Under the pieces are notes generated by a model. It was not told the origin of the DNA. It searched no databases and saw nothing but the letters and a program-made list of their open reading frames with translations. A stretch of 6,301 nucleotides of DNA from Synechococcales cyanobacterium 340R_concoct_173_sub (lineage in GTDB: Bacteria; Cyanobacteriota; Cyanobacteriia; Leptolyngbyales; Leptolyngbyaceae). The stretch is taken from NCBI GenBank assembly GCA_025354065.1, contig JANXNM010000461.1, forward strand, positions 1 to 6,301, given 5' to 3'. Numbering within the stretch: position 1 is the first letter of the stretch; each line of letters begins with the position of its first letter. Position numbers and translations under genes: made by a program. Shown one piece after another: positions 1 to 4,767 of this stretch.

Positions 1-171
1 GAAGGCATCCGAACTTTAAGGTTTTATAGCCCTCCCGATATTGGGCACACGATCGAATTTAGAGGCCATCTGTGGCAAGTCACGGGCGTTTATCACGAGT
101 GTCAAATCAAAGGCTCACCAAATCCCGATCGATTGCCAACTATCCTTACAAAATATTTAGGAGAGGTTTAA
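1..171 (+). CDS. C-terminal part of an unrecognised plus-strand protein
   Basis: Frame 1 is open from the first base to a TAA at 169-171, giving 56 codons with the start beyond the left edge. The residues look like a genuine small globular domain: short beta-prone stretches (TIEFRGHLWQVTGVYHE), then a loop rich in Pro, Asn and Asp (SPNPDRLPTIL), then the ending KYLGEV. I do not recognise the family. It is the only convincing plus-strand coding segment, and an intrinsic terminator starts 20 nt after its stop, which supports a real 3' end. It converges with the minus-strand operon that ends at 295, so it belongs to a different transcription unit and could be host DNA or another module of the element. 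The codons include CGATCG twice, like the rest of the window. Confidence 0.6.
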   Translation, partial: EGIRTLRFYSPPDIGHTIEFRGHLWQVTGVYHECQIKGSPNPDRLPTILTKYLGEV

Positions 172-190
172 GCTCAAGTTCCAATAAAAC

Positions 191-226
191 AAAACCCCGA
201 TCGTCTTCAGTGGCGATCGGGATTTT
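191..226. terminator. Intrinsic terminator between convergent genes
   Basis: An 8-bp perfect stem pairs CCCGATCG (196-203) with CGATCGGG (214-221) around a 10-nt loop. It is flanked by AAAA on the left (191-194) and TTTT on the right (223-226), so a U-tract follows the stem whichever strand is read. It lies 20 nt after the plus-strand stop at 171. It also lies downstream of the minus-strand gene that ends at 295, so it could end both converging units. Confidence 0.8.
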
Positions 227-240
227 CCGTGTGAGCCTTT

Positions 241-316
241 GACGTTATTCCACGTTAGTCCACGTTATTCGACGTTATTTGACGTTATTTGACGTTATTT
301 GACGTTATTTGACTTT
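241..316. repeat. 10-bp tandem direct repeats (consensus GACGTTATTT)
   Basis: Seven head-to-tail 10-mers run from 241 to 310, and GACTTT (311-316) looks like a decayed eighth copy. The last four full copies (271-310) are identical. The first three are GACGTTATTC, CACGTTAGTC and CACGTTATTC. Every copy keeps a central ACGT tetramer, so an ACGT step recurs once per 10 bp, about one helical turn, on the same DNA face. The array overlaps the 3' end and TAA stop of the regulator gene on the minus strand and lies 14 nt from the terminator stem. Possible roles are binding sites for a repeat-reading protein (iteron, centromere or operator) or a neutral slippage array. The sequence does not decide between these. 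Confidence 0.85.
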
Positions 317-615
317 AACCGAATTCGACGATAGATGGTCCGACGATTCAGCCGTAGTTCAGTCGCGATCGCATCAATGCTTGCCCCTGATCGTAGCCGG
401 GACTCAATCAGCGAACTAGGTACCCAGCGACCAACGACGACCCGATCGCCGCCGAAATAGTAACAAAGCATTTCAGCCCGATCGCCTAATTCTGCGATCG
501 GGTGAGACTCATCTAATCGTTCTGGAATTCGGATCCTCTGGCCGATAAAACGAACGGCCAAGAATAGGGACACCTCATCGCCACAAAGACTTGCAATCCG
601 ATCGAGCAGCTTCAT
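295..615 (-). CDS. Mor/C-like DNA-binding transcriptional regulator
   Basis: This 106-aa protein has the architecture of the phage Mu Mor/C activator family. An N-terminal helical and beta part contains FIGQRIRIP (residues 23-31). A GG-containing beta linker follows (FGGDRVVVG, 54-62). A C-terminal helix-turn-helix ends the protein, with helices around 68-76 and 79-98 (ASIDAIATEL, then LNRRTIYRRI as recognition helix). Known Mor/C proteins dimerise through the N-terminus and activate middle or late phage promoters. A role in switching on late genes is therefore an inference from family and from position as the last gene of the early operon. The ATG at 615 has only a weak upstream GGA. The last codons and the TAA are built from the 10-bp tandem repeat. 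A resolvase-type HTH protein of another family is the main alternative. Confidence 0.6.
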   Translation of the reverse strand: MKLLDRIASLCGDEVSLFLAVRFIGQRIRIPERLDESHPIAELGDRAEMLCYYFGGDRVVVGRWVPSSLIESRLRSGASIDAIATELRLNRRTIYRRIRLKSNNVK

Positions 616-668
616 TCTTTGTCCACTATATTTGGGTTTGAACTTATTCTTTTTATAGTACCCCTACA

Positions 669-1229
669 CTAGCTTAATCTTTTCCATGCGGCCAATATTG
701 CCACGAGCCAATAGATTTTGCTTGATTTCAATGCTTCTCCATCAAAATTCTTGGATTCCTTTAATTGCAGTGCAAGAAATCCCGCAATACGAATAGCAAC
801 CTTATCTGAATCTCTGCCACTCACCGGGAGAAAGCAAAAGTACTCATCAAAAAACGAACTACGGGGAATCCCACTATTTTTTCGCATGATGCCCATCTCT
901 AATCGATGGGTGGGAAGCCGCGCAGCCGAAGGGATAATCTTATCCCAATCAGATATAAGATCCTGACCAACAGTATCGAGGCGATCGCCCAATTGAGTTT
1001 TCCAAAGAACGTTTTTGTGTACGAAACTGCGTAATTCTCTGCCTCGTTCAACTCCATTGGGAATGGCATCGCCATTGGGAATTGGTTTGATCCGGAAAAC
1101 ATAAACATAGGGGCACCTCTGACCTACAGGAACTTTAGGCGAAACCCAACCGTAGATAGAATCGAACTCTTTACAATCGGATTTGCTCCTATTTTGCCAT
1201 CGCTTACGCCACTTTTTCCAACACTTCAT
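669..1229 (-). CDS. Hypothetical basic protein coupled to a membrane protein gene
   Basis: I do not recognise this 186-aa protein. It begins with a strongly basic, Trp-rich segment (KCWKKWRKRWQNR, residues 2-14). There is a small Pro-Asn-Gly repeat (PIPNGDAIPNG, 49-59) encoded by a near-duplicated stretch of DNA, and a mixed central domain follows. The C-terminus is hydrophobic (IYWLVAILAAW, 172-182) and ends KRLS, which could be an amphipathic or membrane-contacting tail. Its ATG overlaps the TAA of the upstream membrane protein gene by one base (TAATG), and a GAGGA Shine-Dalgarno lies inside that gene's end, so the two are probably translated together. The basic N-terminus could contact nucleic acid or membrane lipid. 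Function unknown; that the gene is real is supported by the coupling and length. Confidence 0.6.
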   Translation of the reverse strand: MKCWKKWRKRWQNRSKSDCKEFDSIYGWVSPKVPVGQRCPYVYVFRIKPIPNGDAIPNGVERGRELRSFVHKNVLWKTQLGDRLDTVGQDLISDWDKIIPSAARLPTHRLEMGIMRKNSGIPRSSFFDEYFCFLPVSGRDSDKVAIRIAGFLALQLKESKNFDGEALKSSKIYWLVAILAAWKRLS

Positions 1230-1549
1230 TATTTCCTCAGAATCCGATCGAGGAGTTTACCGACCGTCGCATCAGCATTTTTATTAAAAACTAGAAAAAC
1301 ACAAACAGAACCAGCAACGATCACCTCAATTGTTAACACACGAGTCTCGACGCTCAAAACCCCATCACTAGACCATTTGGGGCTGATAGTAGCAAACCCG
1401 ATCGTGATAAGAAATACTAAAAAGATGGTGAGCGATCGAAGAGTATTCGTGTTTCGTTTTACGATCGGTTTGAGCTTTGCCGCAGCCGCTTCCAAATGTT
1501 CCAATCTTTTTTCGCAATCTATCAATCGTTGGTCATCGTCGGCGGCCAT
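1229..1549 (-). CDS. Small two-helix membrane protein with N-terminal coiled coil
   Basis: The 106-aa product starts with a charged helix with heptad-like spacing (RLIDCEKRLEHLEAAAAKL, residues 8-26), probably a short coiled coil. Two hydrophobic segments follow, at about 39-56 (TIFLVFLITIGFATI) and 71-88 (LTIEVIVAGSVCVFLVF), then a charged tail (LLDRILRK). Two short membrane helices with charged ends are compatible with a holin-like, superinfection-exclusion or membrane-anchoring protein, but there is no family-specific motif. The start is well supported: AGGAG (1554-1558) lies 4 nt before the ATG. It opens the block after the 1612-1663 hairpin and overlaps the next gene by one base, so it may form a separately expressed pair with it. 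Confidence 0.65.
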   Translation of the reverse strand: MAADDDQRLIDCEKRLEHLEAAAAKLKPIVKRNTNTLRSLTIFLVFLITIGFATISPKWSSDGVLSVETRVLTIEVIVAGSVCVFLVFNKNADATVGKLLDRILRK

Positions 1550-1611
1550 GAGGCTCCTAGTGTGGCAGATTAGCCAAGTTTACCCGAGAATCTTTTAGGA
1601 TGCACCATTTT

Positions 1612-1663
1612 AAAGATCGATCGTTTTTTAAAACCCCGACACAGATTTAAGAAACGATCTTTT
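1612..1663. terminator. Hairpin in the 126-nt gap, possible terminator
   Basis: The outer arms GATCGTTT (1619-1626) and AAACGATC (1652-1659) are joined by one T/G position to inner arms TTAAA (1628-1632) and TTTAA (1646-1650). This makes a stem of about 14 bp with a 13-nt loop. Read as plus-strand RNA the odd position is a U-G wobble and TTTTATT follows. Read as minus-strand RNA it is an A-C mismatch and only TTT follows. It lies in the only sizeable gap inside the minus-strand gene series, just after the gene ending at 1676, so partial termination between the two blocks is plausible. A regulatory hairpin is the alternative. Confidence 0.4.
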
Positions 1664-1675
1664 ATTCACAACCAC

Positions 1676-2065
1676 CTAAACCATTTTACATCTCTCCTTC
1701 CATTCAAGGAATTCTATTCGCATTACGATCGGCCACGCTGGCTCCCATGACGTAATCGTGCATAATCCCGCCTCGACCATTATAAAAGGCACGATCGGAC
1801 CTACCTCCGGGGCATGAGATAGAGTGATATGAGGAACTGTACCTATAAAAGGGATATCTGAGGGGAGCGATAGCAGTAGGCACTCAGCAGATTCCCCGAT
1901 CGCATATCCCGTGATAGTGGCCGTAAACTCAAACCCGAGGCAGCCTTCTACATCTGCACGATCGACTCCACAAGCCATTGTGCAATGAATGTGGGGGATG
2001 GTCGAGAATTTTTGATCATTAGACTCCACCCACGCCGTCGGGACTGCCCATAGAATTCCTTTCAT
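1676..2065 (-). CDS. 2H phosphoesterase-like protein (two HxT motifs)
   Basis: The 129-aa protein has two His-x-Thr motifs in hydrophobic strand contexts: H27-C28-T29 (PHIHCTMACGV) and H79-I80-T81 (VPHITLSHAP). This is the signature of the 2H phosphoesterase superfamily (LigT/ThpR, cyclic phosphodiesterases, phage Acb1), whose two HxT/S motifs form the active site for 2',3'-cyclic or 2'-5'/3'-5' phosphodiester bonds. The stretch between them alternates hydrophobic and polar residues as expected for the beta-rich lobes, but 52 residues between the histidines is shorter than in many members. The start overlaps the upstream stop (ATGA), so translation is coupled to the 329-aa protein gene. In a phage, 2H enzymes serve RNA repair or degrade immune cyclic oligonucleotides; which substrate applies here is unknown. 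Confidence 0.6.
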   Translation of the reverse strand: MKGILWAVPTAWVESNDQKFSTIPHIHCTMACGVDRADVEGCLGFEFTATITGYAIGESAECLLLSLPSDIPFIGTVPHITLSHAPEVGPIVPFIMVEAGLCTITSWEPAWPIVMRIEFLEWKERCKMV

Positions 2066-3051
2066 TTCCGGGTCCCCTCAAGAAATATCGTGGTATCAGT
2101 TTTCATTTGTGAAATCGGATTATGATTGATAATCAAATCGTAAATATGCCCGACTAAATTATCGTTTGCATATCTTTTTCTTTTAATGCCGATCGAGGTC
2201 TTTGCACCATCAATAGACTTGCTGAAGCCATAGTCAAAGATCTCTCCATACTTGATGAATAGGATTAAATGATTCATATCCGGTTGAGGGGGTTTAGCAA
2301 TGATTGATCCATACTCTGTATCGATCGACAATCTGACAACAGCAGAGCTTTTCTGCCGAGGCACTCTAACAAGAGTTGCAACGATCGGACCCTTCTGAAG
2401 CATTGACGTTGTGTTTTTAACTTCCTTGGCATTTGATGCGGCTATTAATTTGGCTTTAGCTATAAGCACCGAGTCTTTTTCTCCAGTTTTTTTAGCGAGG
2501 GCAAGAACTTGTTCGGGATCATATTTAATAATCAGATCATACACATGAGGAGTTGCATTCTCGTGCGTATTTTTCCTCTTGCCGACAAGAGGTTTAATTC
2601 CATCATTGGACGTGCTTAAAAACTGATCAACGATCGTTCCATCCTCAACAAATAGGGTTAAATGTTTAGCGTCAAGCTGAGGGCACTTGATTCTAATCAG
2701 GCCGTACTCTGTTTCGATCATCAATCCGGTTATTGGCTTAGTTCCAATCCTGATGATCGTTGCAACGATCGTGCCTTTTCTAATCGTTTCGGGTGCGGGT
2801 TTCGGGGGTTTAGTCCTCTTAGTCCTCTTAGTCCTCTTAGGCTTTGGGGCGACTTTAGCCTGAATCACGTACTGCTGATAAGTGTATATTGTCTTAATTC
2901 TGGAACTTGCTACCGCTATTGATTCAGATCTAATCAGCCTTGCAATGTCTTGTAGCAAAGGCTTTGGCTGCATACTAAACCATGCCAACGGATCGGCACA
3001 AGGCAGCACAGATAGAGTCTTTTCAAGCTCAATTCTAGTAATCACAAGCAT
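2062..3051 (-). CDS. Uncharacterised protein with two tandem copies of one domain
   Basis: The 329-aa protein has three parts. Residues 1-66 are a helical N-terminus. Residues 67-88 form a Lys/Arg/Pro/Thr linker (three RTK units in a PK-rich context). Two copies of an about 90-residue domain follow at 92-180 and 220-312. The copies align by eye: KGTIVATIIRI with KGPIVATLVRV, ETEYGLI with DTEYGSI, HLTLFVEDG with HLILFIKYG, and HVYDLIIKYDP with HIYDLIINHNP. The strands look beta-rich, like a small barrel, but I cannot name the family. The basic linker suggests contact with nucleic acid or another acidic partner, which is inference. The start is supported by AGGAG 9 nt upstream. The stop overlaps the start of the 2H-like gene, making a functional partnership plausible. 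Confidence 0.7.
   Translation of the reverse strand: MLVITRIELEKTLSVLPCADPLAWFSMQPKPLLQDIARLIRSESIAVASSRIKTIYTYQQYVIQAKVAPKPKRTKRTKRTKPPKPAPETIRKGTIVATIIRIGTKPITGLMIETEYGLIRIKCPQLDAKHLTLFVEDGTIVDQFLSTSNDGIKPLVGKRKNTHENATPHVYDLIIKYDPEQVLALAKKTGEKDSVLIAKAKLIAASNAKEVKNTTSMLQKGPIVATLVRVPRQKSSAVVRLSIDTEYGSIIAKPPQPDMNHLILFIKYGEIFDYGFSKSIDGAKTSIGIKRKRYANDNLVGHIYDLIINHNPISQMKTDTTIFLEGTRK
2810..2836. repeat. 9-bp tandem repeat (TTAGTCCTC, three copies)
   Basis: Three identical in-frame 9-mers encode the RTK units of the basic linker in the 329-aa protein. The period is a multiple of three and the effect is a longer cationic linker, so slippage expansion at the protein level explains it without a DNA-level role. 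Confidence 0.8.
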
Positions 3052-3055
3052 TTTT

Positions 3056-3412
3056 CTAATCTCCTGATTTTGAAGTGATTGATTCGGAATTGATCGTAAT
3101 CTTCATGTCCCACGAGCAATCCTCGTAGACAATTCGGACCCAATTAATACCAGCCATTTCAAAAATGGCGATCGCATATTTCTCTAAATTCTTGATATCA
3201 ACTTCCCCAGGGAAGAAGTCAATCGCCATCATCCAAACAATTTGCTTATCGGATTTAAAGACATGATAAATAGAATGATCCATCATGATTTGGGTTATGC
3301 GGCCCATACAGCCAATCGATCGCTTATGAAATTCACCATGTAGGTCGGTAAATTTGTAAGCGTGTTTACCGATCGCGGACTTCAGAGATTCTTGCAATTT
3401 AGCGTTCTCCAT
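3056..3412 (-). CDS. Hypothetical protein, 118 aa
   Basis: I do not recognise this protein. It has a charged helical N-terminus (residues 1-20), a region with several His and Met residues (MDHSIYHVF, 44-52), a hydrophobic strand QIVWMMAIDFF (57-67), an amphipathic helix (IKNLEKYAIAIFEMAG, 73-88) and a final beta-like segment (WVRIVYEDCSWDMKITI, 91-107). The mix suggests a compact alpha/beta fold. No catalytic motif is evident. The ATG at 3412 is backed by AGGAG (3422-3426) 9 nt upstream and lies 14 nt inside the previous gene. The next gene starts 4 nt after its stop, with an SD inside this gene's final codons. It is clearly part of the operon; its role is unknown. Confidence 0.7.
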   Translation of the reverse strand: MENAKLQESLKSAIGKHAYKFTDLHGEFHKRSIGCMGRITQIMMDHSIYHVFKSDKQIVWMMAIDFFPGEVDIKNLEKYAIAIFEMAGINWVRIVYEDCSWDMKITINSESITSKSGD

Positions 3413-3725
3413 TTAATCGTTCTCCTATGTCTACTATTCCGAACCTGAATTTTATTTGAATCTGATTAGCGATTTGTGGAGTTTCTAAACCTCGCTTCAT
3501 TGCATAAAATAAATTTCTGAAGAATGGGGCACGATCGGCATTAGATAAATGCTCAATCATGGGATAGTTCGCGGCTTTGAGCCAATCACGCAAACGATCG
3601 ATCGGATCTTCACCCGTGATCATTTCGTAACTCTCCCGAAGTACATCAATCCGCTCTAGCCATACCCCAATATCTTCAGTTGAATCGATCGCAAGATGTT
3701 TGGCGATCGGGATTAGGTTACTCAA
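3399..3725 (-). CDS. Hypothetical protein with TTG start, 108 aa
   Basis: No family is recognised. The protein is predicted mostly helical, with aromatic and charged helices such as IGVWLERIDVLRESYEMI (residues 19-36), PIDRLRDWLKAANYPMI (41-57) and RAPFFRNLFYAMKRGL (65-80), ending in a short beta-like segment. Helix-rich small proteins next to phage replication genes are often partner-binding factors, but nothing here shows that. The start is a TTG placed 5 nt after a perfect AGGAGG (3731-3736); the first internal ATG is residue 35 and would remove two helices. It overlaps the previous gene by 8 nt and the next by 14 nt, which fits coupled translation. Confidence 0.68.
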   Translation of the reverse strand: MSNLIPIAKHLAIDSTEDIGVWLERIDVLRESYEMITGEDPIDRLRDWLKAANYPMIEHLSNADRAPFFRNLFYAMKRGLETPQIANQIQIKFRFGIVDIGERLNGER

Positions 3726-3885
3726 TCGGACCTCCTAGCCTTGAGAGAGCGTCTTCTAATTGCCTGATCGATCGGTTGCGAACTACGTCGATCGGTTTAG
3801 CCTTGAATTCTGCGATCGCCGCCATCAATTGATGTCGGCGGCGGGTGCGCTCAATTTCGATCGATTCTGTTAATTGAAATCTCAT
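3718..3885 (-). CDS. Very small helical hypothetical protein, 55 aa
   Basis: The frame is open further upstream (another ATG at 3927), but the ATG at 3885 is preferred. GGAGG (3895-3899) sits 9 nt before it, and it begins one base after the preceding stop (TAA-T-ATG). The longer form would overlap the upstream gene by about 40 nt and has no clear SD. The product is charged and helical, with a basic cluster (RTRRRHQL, residues 13-20) followed by LMAAIAEFKAKPIDVVRNRSIRQLEDALSRL split over two helices. It could bind nucleic acid or act as a small adaptor. No homologous family is recognised. Its stop overlaps the TTG start of the next gene by 8 nt. Confidence 0.62.
   Translation of the reverse strand: MRFQLTESIEIERTRRRHQLMAAIAEFKAKPIDVVRNRSIRQLEDALSRLGGPIE
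3731..3736 (-). promoter_or_regulatory. Shine-Dalgarno AGGAGG deciding a TTG start
   Basis: A perfect AGGAGG on the minus strand, 5 nt before the TTG at 3725, is the main reason for accepting this non-ATG start. Confidence 0.75.
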
Positions 3886-3886
3886 A

Positions 3887-4315
3887 TTAAAAATCCTCCG
3901 AATCTTCTTCTTGATATTCAAATTCAAGGGATTCTTCCAGGAATTCTGGCACCCCTGGAAGAGCCATCACTTCAGATTCAACAGCGCGGGTGATAGTTGT
4001 TGCAAGAGCTTTTAATGCCGGGGTGCTGGCCAATGACCAATCGGGATCTTGGCCATTGGCAATGCACCATTTGTAAATCCGATCGATCGCTGAAAGTTTT
4101 GTCCCATTCAATATTTCAGCTTTGAATGTTTCTTCATAATCTTCGATCGTCTTCTGAATCAATTTTATATTCCAATCCCGGACGGCAATCTCGTAATCTT
4201 CGAGTAATTGGGATGGGGATAGGGCGATCGGCTGCGGGCCTTTATTTTTCGGGGCGATCGGTCGATTTGAGCAATCGATTCTTGCGGCAACGTAATCAAT
4301 CATTTCCTGGTTCAT
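3887..4315 (-). CDS. Hypothetical protein with acidic tail, 142 aa
   Basis: I do not recognise this protein. A TTG at 4321 would add two residues but lies only 2 nt from the SD, so the ATG at 4315, 8 nt after GGAG (4324-4327), is chosen. After a proline-rich stretch (PIAPKNKGPQPIALSP, residues 19-34) come helices around 36-65 and 72-87. A Trp-containing loop follows (DPDWSLAS, 90-97), then a helix (ALKALATTITRAVESEVMAL, 100-119). The tail is very acidic (EESLEFEYQEEDSEDF). Acidic tails are common in proteins that bind single-strand-binding proteins or mimic DNA, and its place directly after the loader hints at a replication accessory role. Both points are inference. Confidence 0.68.
   Translation of the reverse strand: MNQEMIDYVAARIDCSNRPIAPKNKGPQPIALSPSQLLEDYEIAVRDWNIKLIQKTIEDYEETFKAEILNGTKLSAIDRIYKWCIANGQDPDWSLASTPALKALATTITRAVESEVMALPGVPEFLEESLEFEYQEEDSEDF
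3895..3899 (-). promoter_or_regulatory. Shine-Dalgarno GGAGG deciding the start at 3885
   Basis: GGAGG is 9 nt before the ATG at 3885 and inside the last codons of the upstream gene. It argues against the upstream in-frame ATG at 3927. Confidence 0.7.
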
Positions 4316-4317
4316 CT

Positions 4318-4767
4318 TCAAAACTCCGTAACGCTTACAAATTCAACCTCAACAATCGCGCCAGGGCGATAGGGAGACTTGGTGCCAAAGATAAATTCAC
4401 GCTCTTTAGCCAAAATATCCATCTGATCTCTGGATAGATATTTGGGGAACCGCGATCGGCATCGACTGGAGGCAGACATCATATCTTTTAGGTATTGGGG
4501 ACATGGTGAACTTGCGACTTCGGCAAAGGGGAGTGCCGTGGGTTTGGCCGATCGGGCAAGGATTAAGTTGCGAATTGCTCTCAGTTCGGCAGGCTTGGGA
4601 AATTTCTCCATTGTCGCTCGGGCCTCAAAAAAAGCTTCGGTGAGTTCGGTGTTGGAGAAGTTTTTAACGGTGTCGTAATAAAGATCCACAACCTCAGGAT
4701 CTACGCGGATTCCTAGCATCAAGGCAGTGCGATCGTACTCGCTTCTAAAATGATTGAAATTCAACAT
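4318..4767 (-). CDS. Phage replicative helicase loader, G39P-like
   Basis: The N-terminal 70 residues have the pattern of small phage helicase loaders/inhibitors such as SPP1 G39P. There is a helix with VVDLYYDTVKNFSN (residues 26-39), then ELTEAFFEARATMEKFPKP (41-59), then AELRAIRNLI (60-69), that is YY...L..., A-rich helix, KFPkPaEL. In this family the ordered N-terminus and a flexible tail bind the hexameric helicase and deliver it to the initiator at the origin; no ATPase motif is expected and none is seen. Residues 70-149 have low predicted order. The gene follows the initiator and overlaps it by 23 nt, the order usual for initiator-loader pairs. No helicase gene is visible, so host DnaB is the likely cargo. 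The upstream SD is weak; coupling to the initiator gene may compensate. Confidence 0.65.
   Translation of the reverse strand: MLNFNHFRSEYDRTALMLGIRVDPEVVDLYYDTVKNFSNTELTEAFFEARATMEKFPKPAELRAIRNLILARSAKPTALPFAEVASSPCPQYLKDMMSASSRCRSRFPKYLSRDQMDILAKEREFIFGTKSPYRPGAIVEVEFVSVTEF
4324..4327 (-). promoter_or_regulatory. Shine-Dalgarno GGAG deciding the start at 4315
   Basis: GGAG is 8 nt before the ATG at 4315 but only 2 nt before the alternative TTG at 4321, so it favours the ATG. Confidence 0.55.

Noticed and set aside
241..316. CRISPR array
   Set aside because: The units are 10 bp and directly adjacent without spacers, so this is a simple tandem repeat.
616..668. Own promoter for the Mor/C-like gene
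   Set aside because: A+T-rich TATA-like stretches exist in this 53-nt gap, but no -35/-10 pair with usual spacing could be identified.
899..1108. Second minus-strand frame of 69 codons within the 186-aa gene
   Set aside because: It is fully embedded in another frame of a gene with SD and coupling support, and it has no SD of its own.
1194..1598. Plus-strand open frame of 134 codons opposite the membrane protein gene
   Set aside because: It is antisense to two coupled minus-strand genes that have good SD sites, its composition is Ser/Thr/Arg-rich without domain pattern, and no plus-strand SD is evident.
1676..2065. Firm naming of this gene as an anti-CBASS Acb1
   Set aside because: The HxT motifs are shared by the whole 2H superfamily, and the motif spacing (52 residues) differs from what is usual for Acb1. 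Only the superfamily-level call is supported.
2810..2836. DNA-level binding array in the 329-aa gene
   Set aside because: The 9-bp units are in frame and simply lengthen a basic RTK linker, so a protein-level explanation suffices.
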